Source of the DNA: Lentisphaerota bacterium | GTDB lineage: Bacteria > Verrucomicrobiota > Kiritimatiellia > UBA8416 > JAIOPI01 | Length of the DNA stretch: 64,000 nucleotides | NCBI GenBank assembly: GCA_021413965.1 | Contig: JAIOPI010000015.1 | Span: 62,001 to 126,000, forward strand | Direction of reading: 5' to 3' | In this document: positions 43,358 to 58,027 of the stretch, piece by piece | How positions within the stretch are numbered: position 1 is the first letter of the stretch | How the letters are laid out: each line of letters opens with the position of its first letter | The notes under the pieces: model-generated | The model's database searches: none | What the model was told of the DNA's origin: nothing | The model's input: only the letters and a program-made list of their open reading frames with translations | Made by a program: the position numbers and the translations under genes

Positions 43358-44074
43358 CTACCCCCTGGCGACCGTAACCACGTAAACGCCGGCGGCCCCA
43401 GCCTCCTTGATCGCCCGGCTGCAAGCGGATACCGTCGCCCCCGTCGTCATCACATCGTCGACCAACAGCAACACCCGCCCCTCCACCCACTCCGCCTGCG
43501 TCACGGCGAAGGCGTTCTCGACATTGATCCGCCGCTCGGGGGCCGTCAATCCGGTCTGTGTGCCCGTATCGCGCGTCCGCTTGAGGGTGCGCGGCGGCAT
43601 CAGCCCGAGCCCCAGTTCCCGCCCGAGTTGCACCGCCAGCAGGCGCGACTGGTTATAGGTCCGCGCCCGCTGGCGCTTCGCGTAGAGCGGCACGAACGCC
43701 ACGGCATCGAACGCGATATCGGTGAAGTGGGTGCGCACACAGGCCGCCAGCAGGCGCGCCAGATCGGCCGCCAAATGCCCGCCCCCGTTGTACTTGAGCG
43801 CCTGCAGCGCATCGCAAATCGGCCCCCGATACCGCACCGCCGAACGCGCCCGGTCGAATCCCGGCGCGTCCTTGCGACAGGGGCCGCACCGGTAACGGTG
43901 CTCGATCATTCCCTCCACCGGGTCCCCGCAGTGGGAACAGAAGGGATCAACAACCGGCTGCAGCGCGGACAGGCAATCCCAGCACAGCTGCATGCCCTCC
44001 CCACCCACACGCTGCCCGCATCCCCCGCAGACCCGGGGATACAGCAAATCCAACAACGCCCCGCCAAACGCCAT
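43358..44074 (-). CDS. comF: ComF family phosphoribosyltransferase-like protein
   Basis: The 238-residue protein has an N-terminal double-zinc domain (CGGCGQ about residue 15, CWDC about 30, CSHC and CGPC about 48-66) and a phosphoribosyltransferase domain with LLVDDVMTTGATVSACSRAI near 205. ComF is needed for DNA uptake in competent bacteria, and dprA is also in the window. ATG 44074 follows GGAG; the frame runs 19 codons further upstream. It lies 151 bp downstream of mtnP on the same strand. Confidence 0.9.
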   Translation of the reverse strand: MAFGGALLDLLYPRVCGGCGQRVGGEGMQLCWDCLSALQPVVDPFCSHCGDPVEGMIEHRYRCGPCRKDAPGFDRARSAVRYRGPICDALQALKYNGGGHLAADLARLLAACVRTHFTDIAFDAVAFVPLYAKRQRARTYNQSRLLAVQLGRELGLGLMPPRTLKRTRDTGTQTGLTAPERRINVENAFAVTQAEWVEGRVLLLVDDVMTTGATVSACSRAIKEAGAAGVYVVTVARG

Positions 44075-44225
44075 GGTGTTACTCCGTCCACATCCGCCAC
44101 CACGGATGACACGGACGACACGAATCGCCAAGGTGGCCCGCGACTTCCGGGCGCGGGCAGCGCCCCATGCAGACGCCGCCCGACGTCACGTCACGTCCCG
44201 GCGTGGGAGACGCGCTCCGCACCCC

Positions 44226-45095
44226 CTACAGATGCCGCTGCAAGATCACGCCCAGCCGTGCCACAGCCGCCGCCGGCATCGCCTCGCGGTGCGTCATCAC
44301 GGCATGCTCCAGCGCCCGCCCGCAAGCACAGGTCTGTTTTGACGGCAGGTGCGGAATGACATCGAGCAGAGCCGCCTTGGCCAACTCCGTGTTGGCCGTC
44401 ACGTGTCCGATCACCATCTGCACCGTCACGGCCTCTTCGGTCTCGTGCCAGCAATCATAGTCCGTCACCATTGCCATCGCCTGATAGCAGATCTCCGCTT
44501 CCTTGCAGAGCTTGGCCTCGGCCAGGCTGGTCATGCCGACCACGTCGAATCCCAGCGCGCGGTGGACCTGCGATTCCGCCTTCGTCGAAAATGCGGGGCC
44601 CTCCATGCACACATAGGTGCCGCGTGCCTGCACACGCACATCCCGCCCGAGTCGAGCGGCGGCCGCCTGCACACTGCGCGCCAGCAGCGGGCGCATCGTC
44701 GCACAGCCCGGTTCGCCAAACGGCACATGCGCGGCAATGCCGCCGCCGAAAAAGGTGTGGCTCTCGGACTGCTTCGTGCGATCGAAATACTGGTCCGGCA
44801 GCACGACGTCGCGCGGGCGCAGATCCTCGCGCAAGCTGCCGACCGCGCTCACGGATATGATCTGGTCCACGCCCAGCAGCTTGAACCCATAGATGTTCGC
44901 CCGGTGGTTGATTTCGGACGGCAGGACGCGATGCCCGCGCCCGTGCCGCGGCAGGAAACAGATCGCATGGCCCTTCAGTTGCCCGAGCACATACTCGTCC
45001 GACGGCGCGCCAAAAGGTGTTTCCAACGCGCGCCGTTCGATGTTTTCCAGCCCGTCCAGATCATAGAGCCCGCTGCCGCCGATGCATCCAATCAT
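44226..45095 (-). CDS. mtnP: S-methyl-5'-thioadenosine phosphorylase
   Basis: The 289-residue protein starts MIGCIGGSGLYDLDGL and has the MTAP/PNP core: FLPRHGRGHRVLPSEINHRANIY, SVSAVGSLREDLRPRDVVLPDQYFDRT, YVCMEGPAFSTKAE and GMTSLAEAKLCKEAEICYQAMAMVTDYDCWH. It splits methylthioadenosine into adenine and methylthioribose-1-phosphate, with phosphate. ATG 45095 with AGGGGAG nine bases upstream was chosen over the much longer open frame. It lies about 110 bp downstream of the lpxL-like gene. Confidence 0.93.
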   Translation of the reverse strand: MIGCIGGSGLYDLDGLENIERRALETPFGAPSDEYVLGQLKGHAICFLPRHGRGHRVLPSEINHRANIYGFKLLGVDQIISVSAVGSLREDLRPRDVVLPDQYFDRTKQSESHTFFGGGIAAHVPFGEPGCATMRPLLARSVQAAAARLGRDVRVQARGTYVCMEGPAFSTKAESQVHRALGFDVVGMTSLAEAKLCKEAEICYQAMAMVTDYDCWHETEEAVTVQMVIGHVTANTELAKAALLDVIPHLPSKQTCACGRALEHAVMTHREAMPAAAVARLGVILQRHL

Positions 45096-45204
45096 AATCG
45101 CTCCCCTGTCCCCGATTCCACCGCGTGTCGCCCCGACGGCCGCCGCGCCGCCCTGCGTGGCGCATGCCCGGCCCCTCGCGTCAAATCGCCGCCACCCGCG
45201 GCTC

Positions 45205-46134
45205 TCACGCCTCCGGCGCCGGCCGCGCGTAATACGGATAGCGTTCCCGGGGCGCCCCGGCCGGCACGTACTTCCACCGCTTATACATCCACAGCCAATG
45301 CCCCGGACAATCCCGAATGATCGCTTCCACACGGTCGATGATCACTTGCGTGGCCGCCGTTTCATCGAGCGTATGCAGGAACAGTGGCGCCTGCGCAAAC
45401 ACCCGGTAACGCCCCGCGGCGTCCACTTTGCAGTAGCCCATGACCACCGCCGCCTTCGTGTGCCTGGCCAGTGAGGCGGCCGCCCGCGAAACCGGCACCG
45501 GCAGGCCGAAGAAGTTCACAAACAGCCCCCCCTCGTGCGGCAACGTGTTCTGGTCCAGCAGCAGCGCGATCCGCCCGCCGCGGCGAATCACGGCCAGCAT
45601 CGCCTTGACCGCGCCCGCCCGCCTAGCAATCTCCTGCCCCGTCCGGCCCCGCACCACGCCCAGAATGTACTCCACCACCGGGTTCTTGACGGGCGTCGCC
45701 ACGCTGCTGATCGTCTCCCCCAGCAGCACCGTGGCCTGGCCTGTCACTTCCCAGTTGCCAAAGTGCGCGGTCACCACCAGCGCCGGGCGCGTGGCCTGGT
45801 AGTGGTGAATCGAGTCATCAAACGTCACCCATCGGCGCAGGCGGCGCTGACTGAAGACGGCAAACCAGAACAGGTCGAGCAGCATCAGGGCAAACACCCG
45901 GTAGGACTCGCGCACGATGGCGGCCTTGTCGGCCTCTGACTTGCTGTCGCCGAAGGCTAGATCGAGATTGGCTCGCGCCAAGCGGCGCAGGGAGGGACTG
46001 CACCAGCGACCCACATCCCCCATCCCCCATGCCAGCCGCACGACCAGGGCGCGCGGAAACAGGGGAATGATGGCGAGCGCGGCCAGCACCAGAATGGCTT
46101 CACCCACCTGGCGAATAGGCTTCAGTGGCTTCAT
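45205..46134 (-). CDS. LpxL/HtrB-family lipid A acyltransferase
   Basis: The 309-residue membrane protein has an N-terminal hydrophobic stretch (about residues 10-38) and the family catalytic motif HFGNWE (His124, Glu129) after PALVVTA. It continues with VKNPVVEYILGVVRGRTGQEIARR, GRIALLLDQNTLPHEGGLFVNFFG and HWLWMYKRWKY. It should acylate lipid A precursor on the inner face of the inner membrane; which acyl chain cannot be told. The waaA gene elsewhere in the window supports full lipid A-Kdo synthesis. The longer frame through tRNA-Lys is not coding. Confidence 0.88.
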   Translation of the reverse strand: MKPLKPIRQVGEAILVLAALAIIPLFPRALVVRLAWGMGDVGRWCSPSLRRLARANLDLAFGDSKSEADKAAIVRESYRVFALMLLDLFWFAVFSQRRLRRWVTFDDSIHHYQATRPALVVTAHFGNWEVTGQATVLLGETISSVATPVKNPVVEYILGVVRGRTGQEIARRAGAVKAMLAVIRRGGRIALLLDQNTLPHEGGLFVNFFGLPVPVSRAAASLARHTKAAVVMGYCKVDAAGRYRVFAQAPLFLHTLDETAATQVIIDRVEAIIRDCPGHWLWMYKRWKYVPAGAPRERYPYYARPAPEA

Positions 46135-46181
46135 GCAGGCATGGTGCGCGGCCTTCCAGACACACGCGACGAAAACGAAAG

Positions 46182-46254
46182 TAGGCCGTGCCGGGATTGA
46201 ACCGGCGACCCGCTGGTTAAAAGCCAGCTGCTCTACCAACTGAGCTAACGGCCC
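46182..46254 (-). tRNA. tRNA-Lys (TTT)
   Basis: A 73-nt cloverleaf: acceptor GGGCCGT against ACGGCCT, anticodon stem GCTGG/CCAGC with loop CTTTTAA (anticodon TTT), T-loop GTTCAATCC. The 3' CCA is not encoded here, unlike the Val and Leu tRNAs in this window, so a CCA-adding enzyme is needed. Confidence 0.96.
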
Positions 46255-46265
46255 AAAAAGTTGAC

Positions 46266-46293
46266 CTTATGGAAAAGCCTGCCGCCATGTCAA
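46266..46293 (-). promoter_or_regulatory. Promoter of tRNA-Lys
   Basis: On the minus strand TTGACA (46293-46288), 16-bp spacer and CATAAG (46271-46266), 11 bp before the tRNA 5' end. Confidence 0.6.
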
Positions 46294-46406
46294 ACCCCGA
46301 ACTCAGCTCCCGCGCCTCGCGGCGGCTGAGCGTATGCGCTTGCCCGACACCCCAAGGCCCGATAAGGTGCGGATTTAGGATGCCTCACGAACGGAAACCC
46401 AAAAGC

Positions 46407-47225
46407 ATGTCAAACCTGCAGCTCTATCGTCCCCTGGCCGTCCTCGACATTGAAGCCACCGGCACCAACCCGCAGTCGGACCGGCTGATCGATCTCGCCA
46501 TTGTCCGCATCATGCCGGATGGCCGCCATGACCCGCATACCTTCCGCGTCAATCCCGGCATCCCGATTCCCGAGGATTCCGCCCGGATACACGGCATCCG
46601 GGACGCCGACGTGCGCGACTGCCCGCTCTTCAAGGATGTCGCCGCCCAGGTGAACGACGTTCTCGCCAACTGCGACTTGGGCGGCTTCAACGTGCTGCGC
46701 TTCGACATCCCGATGCTGATCGAGGAATTCGGACGCGTGGGCATTGCCTTCGACATCTCGGAGCGGCGCATCGTCGATGCCCAGCGTATCTTCCACCGGC
46801 GCGAACCGCGCGACCTCACCGCCGCACTTTCCTATTACTGCCAGGAAATGCACCTCGGCGCACACGGCGCGATGGCCGATGCCGACGCCACGGTGCGGGT
46901 GCTCGAGGCGCAACTGAAGCGCTACCCCGACCTCCCCCGCGACGTCGCCGAACTCGACGCCTACTGCAACCCCCGGGATCCCGGGTGGGTCGACCGCGAA
47001 GGGCGGCTCAAGTGGGCCGGCAGCGAAATCGTCGTGAATTTCGGCAAGAAAAAGGGTGAATCGCTGCGGGCGCTCCTGCGCGAGGATCCCGGCTTTATCA
47101 AGTGGATGATGCGCAGCAACTTCCCGAAAGACGTGAAGCAGCTGATCGAAGATGGCCAGCGCGGCGTCTGGCCCCCGCCGCCCCCGCCCGCCGCACCCAC
47201 GACCACCGAGAGCGCGGGCGGCTGA
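46407..47225 (+). CDS. DnaQ-like DEDD 3'-5' exonuclease
   Basis: The 272-residue protein has the exonuclease ExoI motif VLDIEATGTN (Asp and Glu near residues 14-16), the ExoII-type ANCDLGGFNVLRFDIPML and the ExoIII-type AHGAMADADATVRVLEAQL. Residues about 190-250 add a conserved tail (GWVDREGRLKWAGSEIVVNFGKKKGESL...). It degrades single-stranded 3' ends, with roles in repair or RNA metabolism. Starts at 46380 and 46407 are possible; neither has a strong ribosome-binding site. It converges with the TPR gene with 43 bp between stops. Confidence 0.88.
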   Translation: MSNLQLYRPLAVLDIEATGTNPQSDRLIDLAIVRIMPDGRHDPHTFRVNPGIPIPEDSARIHGIRDADVRDCPLFKDVAAQVNDVLANCDLGGFNVLRFDIPMLIEEFGRVGIAFDISERRIVDAQRIFHRREPRDLTAALSYYCQEMHLGAHGAMADADATVRVLEAQLKRYPDLPRDVAELDAYCNPRDPGWVDREGRLKWAGSEIVVNFGKKKGESLRALLREDPGFIKWMMRSNFPKDVKQLIEDGQRGVWPPPPPPAAPTTTESAGG

Positions 47226-47268
47226 TAGGCCGACATGGCCGGGCGCGCGGTGCGCCCCTCCCTGTCGG

Positions 47269-48657
47269 CTAGCCTTTGTACATGTTCTCGACCTTGATCG
47301 AGACGTCGCGGTACCCGATATCGGCCTGGTAGATTTCCTTGAAGTACTGCAGGGCCTGATCCTTGTTGCCCGTGAGCTCGGCAATGGTGCCCAGCTCGTA
47401 CAGGATCTCCTTCTTCGTCCCGTCCATGCCCGGAATATCCGCCACCGCCGCCATCAACTGCTGCGACGCCATGTCGTATTGGGCCTTCTGCTTGAAGCAC
47501 AACCCGAGGTGATGGAGCGCGCGCGTCCGATGCTTCGGGCTGCGCTGCGCCGACTGGAACAATTGGATGGCCTCGTTGGTGCGTCCCGCCTCGTACATCA
47601 CCACGGCCAGGTCGTACTTCAGTCGCAAGTCGTTCGGGTAGCGCTTCACCCGCTCTTCCAGGTCCGTCATCATGAACTGGGCCTTCTCCTGTTCACGATT
47701 CTGCGCGCCTTCCTCGTCGCCCGCCTCGCGCAGCTGCCGAATCTCGTGGTCCATCTGCTGCACGCGGATGCTGCTCAGCATCTGGTCCAACTCGGGATCG
47801 CCCGGACTGCGCTGCAACGCCTCTTCCATCGTCGCAATGGCCTCTTCAAACTGCAGCTTCTGCGTGTACAGGCGCGCCAGCGATCGGAAGTAGTTCATGT
47901 TGTCCGGCTCGGCCTGCACCTTGCTGAGCGTCTCCGCAATCAGGTCGTCCACATCCCGCTCGGACTTGACGGCCTTGGCGTCCTGCTCCAGGCGCACGGC
48001 TTCCTCGGTGTTCTTCATCGCGTCGCGGAAAGTGCCGCCCGAGGCCGCCGCCTGCTCCCACCCGTCGCGCGCCATGGTGTGGATCGCCATGGAATCCTTG
48101 AACGCCTTGACGAGTTCCGGGTCGTTCGGGCGCATCTGGCTCAGCCGTTCCCAGCAATCGCGCGACGTCTTGGTGTCCCCGGTGTCGGTGTAAATTTCCG
48201 CCAGCCGGCGCAGCACCTTGAAATTGTTCGGCAGCTGCTCGCGCACCATTTCCAGCGTCAGGATGGCCGCCTCCGGCAAGTCGTTCAGGATCGCCGCCTC
48301 GGCTGCCATCAGGGCAAACTGGGGATTGAGCGGATCGTGCGCCAACAGCTTTTCGGCCAGTTCCAGCGCCTTGTCCGCCTTGCGCCCCTTGATCTGCGCG
48401 GCGGTGTTGGCCATCAGCGGCAGGGCCTTGGCCATGATCATCGCCTGCGCGACCGCGCCAATTTTGCCGGCCTTGCGCTTCTGTATCTGGGCGGCCCGCA
48501 GAAAACGGCGCGCCTTCAAGGCCGCCGGCTCGATCGCCAGGACATTCGAGAACAGGTCGATGGCGTAGTCCAGGTTCCCACGCTCCATCGCGGCAAAGCC
48601 CTTATTGAACAGGTCGCGGACTTTCTGCGGCGTGCTTTCCATCGCGACTTCGGCCAT
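47269..48657 (-). CDS. TPR-repeat protein
   Basis: The 462-residue protein is almost all tetratricopeptide repeats: NKGFAAMERGNLDYAIDLFSNVL near residue 18, ALELAEKLLAHDPLNPQFAL near 100, ILTLEMVREQLPNNFKVLRRL, NYFRSLARLYTQKLQFEEAI near 250, RYPNDLRLKYDLAVVMYEAG near 340 and KTRALHHLGLCFKQKAQYDM. Such solenoids bind other proteins; the partner is not known. No signal peptide is visible with ATG 48657 (AAGGAG 12 bases upstream), so it is probably cytoplasmic. It is a single gene with its own promoter. Confidence 0.88.
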   Translation of the reverse strand: MAEVAMESTPQKVRDLFNKGFAAMERGNLDYAIDLFSNVLAIEPAALKARRFLRAAQIQKRKAGKIGAVAQAMIMAKALPLMANTAAQIKGRKADKALELAEKLLAHDPLNPQFALMAAEAAILNDLPEAAILTLEMVREQLPNNFKVLRRLAEIYTDTGDTKTSRDCWERLSQMRPNDPELVKAFKDSMAIHTMARDGWEQAAASGGTFRDAMKNTEEAVRLEQDAKAVKSERDVDDLIAETLSKVQAEPDNMNYFRSLARLYTQKLQFEEAIATMEEALQRSPGDPELDQMLSSIRVQQMDHEIRQLREAGDEEGAQNREQEKAQFMMTDLEERVKRYPNDLRLKYDLAVVMYEAGRTNEAIQLFQSAQRSPKHRTRALHHLGLCFKQKAQYDMASQQLMAAVADIPGMDGTKKEILYELGTIAELTGNKDQALQYFKEIYQADIGYRDVSIKVENMYKG

Positions 48658-48739
48658 GAGGATTCCCACTCCTTCCGCTCGGGCCGCGCATGCCGACGGG
48701 CGATCTGCCCCAGGCGCAACCCTCAATTGATAGCCTTTA

Positions 48740-48769
48740 ACTGTACGGCTTTTCCGGTACTCAGGTCAA
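48740..48769 (-). promoter_or_regulatory. Candidate promoter for the TPR gene
   Basis: On the minus strand TTGACC (48769-48764), 18-bp spacer and TACAGT (48745-48740), giving a leader of about 75 nt. Confidence 0.5.
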
Positions 48770-48937
48770 GTTGCGCCGCAGGGCGCATGACGGGTGCGGC
48801 GCCTTCGGTGCCCCCGTGGGCCTGTCCAGGCCCGAAACGCCGCCCGCCAGCGCAAGGCGGCCCCGCCCGCGAAAAATTTCAGCCCTTTCTCCGATCGCCG
48901 CTCGCCAGTGCCGCACCATTCCGATATAAGCTCGCCC

Positions 48938-50248
48938 ATGCAAATCGGCTCCACGTGGTACGCGCAGATGGCCATCGGGCTGGCCTGCGCGGTCGGCGCC
49001 CGGGCGGATCCCCTGCCCGCCGGTGCCCCCCTCGTCCCCCTCGCGCAGGTGGCCCGCCGCTTCGAGGCCACCCTGGATGCCGAGCCGCGCAACGGCTACG
49101 CCACCTTCTCCACGCCGTACAAGCAACTCATCTTCGTCCCCAACGTGCGCCGCGTCACCGTGAACGGACTTTCCGTCCACATGAACGGCCCCTACGTCTT
49201 GAACAACGGCACCGGCTTCGTCACCAAGACCGATATCGCGTCCGTGCTCCAGCCCCTGCTGAATGAATCGACCAACGGCCTGCCGCTCCCGGACCGCCCG
49301 CGCGTGGTGATTGATCCCGGCCACGGTGGCGAGGACTCCGGCGCCGTCGGCATCGGAGGCGCAACGGAAAAAATCATCGTGCTCGCGATCGCCCGCCGCA
49401 TCCAGGACGCACTCCAGGAAACCGGCATCGACGTGCGCCTCACGCGTGAAGATGACCGCTACCTCGCGCTCGACGAACGCGCCGACCTCGCCAACCGCTG
49501 GGGCGCCAGCCTGTTCGTCAGCATCCACCTCAACTCGTCGCGCAACCGCAATGCCTCCGGCGTGGAATCGTACGTGCTGTCCGCGGCCGGCTTCCCGTCC
49601 ACCGCCGAAGGGTCTCGCAGCGATGGCAGCTACCCGGGAAATCGCTTCGACCCCGATAACATGCGGCTGGCCTACTATGTGCACAAGGGGCTGGTCTTTC
49701 AGTCACGGGCGGATGACCGCGGCGTCCGGCGCGCCCGGTTCGAGGTCCTGCGGGAAACGCGCTGCCCCGCCGTGCTGACTGAGTGCGGGTTCGTCACCAA
49801 TCCCGATGAGTCGTGGCTCCTTCGCAAACCGGAATACGCGGAGCGCATCGCCCGCGGCCTGGCCAGCGGGATTCTCACCTACATCAGCCGGCGCGAACGC
49901 GCCACGCGAACGCCCCTCACCCTCACGGCCGAACCGGCGAGCGAGGAGACCGGCGCCGCCCCCGGCGCGACGCCACCAGCGTCCACGGAACCCGCCGCCG
50001 CCCCCCCGCCCGCCACGCCGCCTGCCGCCCCCGCCCCCGTTCCGCAGCCTGCCCCCGCGAATGACAAGCCGCTGCCGCCGCCGATGCCCGCGCCGCGGCC
50101 GGACAACGGAGACAAGCCCCTGCCCCCGGCCACCTCGCTGCCCGGCGCTTCACAGCCAGCCGGAAACGGCACCGCTCCGGTGTCGCAGACCGAGAAGAAA
50201 GCCGAGCCGAATCGCCTGACGCCGAGCGTGGTCAAGCCGATTGGATGA
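48938..50248 (+). CDS. N-acetylmuramoyl-L-alanine amidase (AmiC-like)
   Basis: The 436-residue protein has a weak signal sequence ([15 protein letters not shown]), an N-terminal AMIN/stalk-like domain (about residues 30-105), and an Amidase_3 domain (about 115-320) with zinc ligands in [20 protein letters not shown] and TECGFVTN. It cleaves peptidoglycan amide bonds, for cell separation. A Pro-rich tail (about 330-425) follows. TATAAG lies just upstream of the ATG, which lacks a ribosome-binding site, so the mRNA may be leaderless. The stop codon lies inside the convergent carA gene by 17 bp. Confidence 0.88.
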   Translation: MQIGSTWYAQMAIGLACAVGARADPLPAGAPLVPLAQVARRFEATLDAEPRNGYATFSTPYKQLIFVPNVRRVTVNGLSVHMNGPYVLNNGTGFVTKTDIASVLQPLLNESTNGLPLPDRPRVVIDPGHGGEDSGAVGIGGATEKIIVLAIARRIQDALQETGIDVRLTREDDRYLALDERADLANRWGASLFVSIHLNSSRNRNASGVESYVLSAAGFPSTAEGSRSDGSYPGNRFDPDNMRLAYYVHKGLVFQSRADDRGVRRARFEVLRETRCPAVLTECGFVTNPDESWLLRKPEYAERIARGLASGILTYISRRERATRTPLTLTAEPASEETGAAPGATPPASTEPAAAPPPATPPAAPAPVPQPAPANDKPLPPPMPAPRPDNGDKPLPPATSLPGASQPAGNGTAPVSQTEKKAEPNRLTPSVVKPIG

Positions 50249-51404
50249 GATCGCGGAAGCGGCCAAACAGGTAGTACGGGTCGTGCGGCCCCGGCCCGGC
50301 TTCCGGATGGTACTGAACGGCAAACACCGGCTCCTGCCGATGACGCACACCTTCAATCGTCTGGTCGTTCAGGTTGATGTGCGTGACTTCGACCGTGCGC
50401 GCATCCAGCGTTTCCGGGTCGATGGCAAAGTTGTGGTTCTGCGAGGTGATTTCCACCTCGCCGGTCTGCAGATCCATCACGGGATGGTTGCAGCCGTGGT
50501 GTCCAAACTTGAGCCGGTACGTCCGCCCGCCCATCGCATGGCCCAGCAGCTGGTGGCCCAGGCAGATGCCCATGATCGGCACCTTCCCAATCAGTTCGCG
50601 CGCCGTCTCGATCGCGTAGGTCACGGCCGCCGGATCCGCCGGGCCGTTTGACAAGAACACGCCGTCCGGCTTGTACGCCAGGACCTCCGCGGCCGTGGTC
50701 TTGGCCGGCACCACCGTGACCGCCATGCCGTGCCGCTTCATCCCGCGCAGAATGTTCCACTTGATGCCAAAATCGAAGGCCACAACGTGCATGGAAGGCG
50801 GCGGACAGGATTCCGCAATGCCCCAGGTGCAGGTCAGGCTTCCGTCCTCGTCCCACACGTACGGCTTCCCGCACGTCACGCGCGCCGCATAGTCCTGCCC
50901 GTCCAGCCCGCCCCACTCCCGGGCCCGCGCCACCCCTTCTTCCGGGGTGACCGCGCCCGACACGCCGATGAAGCCGCGCTGCGTGCCGTTCTCCCGCAAG
51001 TGCGTCGTCAGCGCCCGCGTGTCCACGCCGGCCAAGGCGGGGATGCCATGGCGCACCAGGCACTGCGTCAGCGATTCTGCCGCGCGCCAGTTGCTCGGCG
51101 TGTTCAACGCGTGCATGATGAAGCCGTTGGCAAAGAACCGGCGCGATTCCATGTCCTCGCCGTTGATCCCGGTATTGCCGATCTCCGGGTAGGTCATGGT
51201 CACGAACTGCCCGCTGTATGACGGGTCGGAGAGAATCTCCTGGTAGCCCGTCATGCCGGTGTTGAAGACCACTTCGCCCAGCGCATCCACCGGCGCGCCG
51301 ACCGAGTAGGCGCGCAGCACGGTGCCATCCGCCAGCGCCAGGAAGGCGGGCTTTTCGCGCTGCTCTTGCCAGTTCCAGCCAGTGACCGACCCGTCGGTGC
51401 TCAT
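50232..51404 (-). CDS. carA: Carbamoyl phosphate synthase small (glutaminase) subunit
   Basis: The 390-residue subunit has the N-terminal CPSase domain ([57 protein letters not shown]) and a class I glutamine amidotransferase with nucleophile Cys in [15 protein letters not shown] (near residue 280) and His/Glu in [10 protein letters not shown] near 363. It supplies ammonia to CarB for pyrimidines and arginine. ATG 51404 follows AGGGAG and comes 4 bp after the carB stop. It is the last gene of the purF-pyrG-carB-carA run; its end overlaps the amidase gene by 17 bp. Confidence 0.96.
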   Translation of the reverse strand: MSTDGSVTGWNWQEQREKPAFLALADGTVLRAYSVGAPVDALGEVVFNTGMTGYQEILSDPSYSGQFVTMTYPEIGNTGINGEDMESRRFFANGFIMHALNTPSNWRAAESLTQCLVRHGIPALAGVDTRALTTHLRENGTQRGFIGVSGAVTPEEGVARAREWGGLDGQDYAARVTCGKPYVWDEDGSLTCTWGIAESCPPPSMHVVAFDFGIKWNILRGMKRHGMAVTVVPAKTTAAEVLAYKPDGVFLSNGPADPAAVTYAIETARELIGKVPIMGICLGHQLLGHAMGGRTYRLKFGHHGCNHPVMDLQTGEVEITSQNHNFAIDPETLDARTVEVTHINLNDQTIEGVRHRQEPVFAVQYHPEAGPGPHDPYYLFGRFRDLIQSA

Positions 51405-51408
51405 GTCG

Positions 51409-54729
<3,321 letters not shown>

Positions 54730-54739
54730 GCGACTCCGC

Positions 54740-56392
<1,653 letters not shown>

Positions 56393-56433
56393 TCACCGGC
56401 CGGCGCCCGCCCTCCGGCGCGCCCACTCCCCAT

Positions 56434-56482
56434 GTCGATTTTCGAGCTTCCTTTGGATTTCGACTCTCGGATTTCGGCAGCC
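56434..56482 (-). repeat. Short tract with 7-bp period between purF and pyrG
   Basis: From 56434 the heptamers read GTCGATT, TTCGAGC, TTCCTTT, GGATTTC, GACTCTC, GGATTTC, GGCAGCC; GGATTTC repeats 14 bp apart and TTC recurs at 7-bp steps. It is non-coding, just after the purF stop. Confidence 0.5.
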
Positions 56483-56486
56483 TCTC

Positions 56487-57929
56487 CTATTCCATCTTCG
56501 TCGGCGTCGGCATCAGCCGCAATTCCTGCGTGGTGAATTCCAGGTCCTGCTTGCTCTTGATGCCGCCCGGATCCACCGGGTAGTTGCCGGTGAAGCAGGC
56601 CGAACAGAACCCCTTGTGCTGCCCGAACGGAAGGAACAGCCCTTCCAGGCTCAAGTAGCCAACGCTGTCCGCCCCCAGGAACTTGCGGATCTCCTCCACG
56701 TTGCGCGCCCCGCCGATGAGTTCGCTCTTCGTCGGGAAGTCGATGCCGTAGAAGCACGGGTGCGCGATCGGCGGGCACGAGACCCGCATGTGAATCTCCT
56801 TCGCCCCCGCCTCCCGCAGCCGCTCGACGCGCCGCCGCGCCGTCGTGCCGCGCACGATCGAGTCGTCGACCACGACCACGCGCTTGCCCCGCACCACCTG
56901 GGGCATCACCGACAGCTTGAGGTCCACGCCTTCGGCGCGATCCTCCTGCAGCGGCATGATAAAGGTGCGGCCCACGTAGTGATTGCGGATGAACCCGTAG
57001 TCGAGCGGGATGCCGCTGGCGCGCGAATACCCCAGCGCCGCCGAGCTGCCGCTGTCCGGGATCGGGATCACGATGTCCGCTTCCACCGGATATTCCTGCG
57101 CCAGCCGCATGCCGTACTGGACGCGCACCTGGTGTACGCTGTGCCCGAACACGTTGCTGTCCGGGCGCGCAAAGTACACCATCTCAAAGACGCACTGCGC
57201 CAGGCGATCCGTCGGCGCTTCCGGCACCAGCGCGATGCTGTGCAGCCCCGACTTGTCGATCACGATCAGCTCGCCGGGGCGCACATCGCGCTCGAACTTG
57301 GCCCCCGTCTGCTCCAGCGCGCACGTCTCGCTGGCCACCACCCAAGCATCGCCCAGCCGGCCAATGGAGAGCGGGCGGAAGCCCAGCGGATCGCGCGCCG
57401 CCATCAGGCAGTCCTTGGTCATGATCAGAAAGCAGTACGCACCCTTGAGCTCCCCCAGCGCGCGCGCCACCCGCTGCGGACGCCGCCGGTACATCGGATC
57501 CGCCAGCAGATGGACCAGGATCTCGCTGTCCGTGCTCGTCTGAAAGATCGCGCCTGCATCCTGGTACATGCGCCGCAGCGACCCCGCGTTCACCAGATTG
57601 CCGTTGTGCGCCACCGCCCAGATGCCATCCGTGCACTCCACCACCAGCGGCTGCACGTTCTGGATGCGGGTCGACCCCGTCGTGGAATAGCGCACATGGC
57701 CGATGCCCAGGTGGCCCTTGAGGGCCTCGGCACTGCGCTTGTTGATGACTTCGCTGACCAGGCCCAGGCCCTTGATCGAGCGCACGTCCGTGCCGTCGGC
57801 CACCACAATCCCGGCGCCCTCCTGGCCGCGGTGCTGAAGCGAGAAGAGGCCGCGGTATATGGTCGAAACCGGATTGTCGAGGCCGAAGATGCCGAATAGT
57901 CCGCAGTGCTCTTTGGGATGATCGTCCAT
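56487..57929 (-). CDS. purF: Amidophosphoribosyltransferase (iron-sulfur, propeptide type)
   Basis: The 480-residue enzyme has an eight-residue propeptide before nucleophile Cys9 (EHCGLFGIFG), the glutaminase domain (SLQHRGQEGAGI, HNGNLVN) and the PRPP-binding PRTase domain VVVVDDSIVRGTTARRR. It starts purine synthesis by making phosphoribosylamine. Cysteines 246, 392, 442 and 445 lie in the family iron-sulfur positions (QCVFE, HPCFYG, FCSACFTGNYP), as in Bacillus subtilis PurF, so it is probably a [4Fe-4S] enzyme. It heads the run to carA. Confidence 0.95.
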   Translation of the reverse strand: MDDHPKEHCGLFGIFGLDNPVSTIYRGLFSLQHRGQEGAGIVVADGTDVRSIKGLGLVSEVINKRSAEALKGHLGIGHVRYSTTGSTRIQNVQPLVVECTDGIWAVAHNGNLVNAGSLRRMYQDAGAIFQTSTDSEILVHLLADPMYRRRPQRVARALGELKGAYCFLIMTKDCLMAARDPLGFRPLSIGRLGDAWVVASETCALEQTGAKFERDVRPGELIVIDKSGLHSIALVPEAPTDRLAQCVFEMVYFARPDSNVFGHSVHQVRVQYGMRLAQEYPVEADIVIPIPDSGSSAALGYSRASGIPLDYGFIRNHYVGRTFIMPLQEDRAEGVDLKLSVMPQVVRGKRVVVVDDSIVRGTTARRRVERLREAGAKEIHMRVSCPPIAHPCFYGIDFPTKSELIGGARNVEEIRKFLGADSVGYLSLEGLFLPFGQHKGFCSACFTGNYPVDPGGIKSKQDLEFTTQELRLMPTPTKME

Positions 57930-57985
57930 GTTGTCGCCGCTGCCCCTTGTGCGCGGAAATCCGGGGGAAGGCGAATACGCGGACT

Positions 57986-58024
57986 TCCCCGAGGCCGGCG
58001 TCGCGTGGCTGCCAGCCTCGGGGG
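57986..58024 (-). other. 10-bp stem-loop at the start of the purF leader
   Basis: TCCCCGAGGC (57986-57995) pairs perfectly with GCCTCGGGGA (58015-58024), loop 19 nt. It lies just after the candidate purF promoter, so it would form the first structure of the mRNA. No T tract follows, so it is not a standard terminator of the gene upstream. Confidence 0.55.
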
Positions 58025-58027
58025 ACC

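Noticed and set aside
45205..46239. Extension of the lpxL-like frame to 46239
   Set aside because: The extra N-terminus is translated from tRNA-Lys, whose cloverleaf is clear. ATG 46134 gives a normal length.
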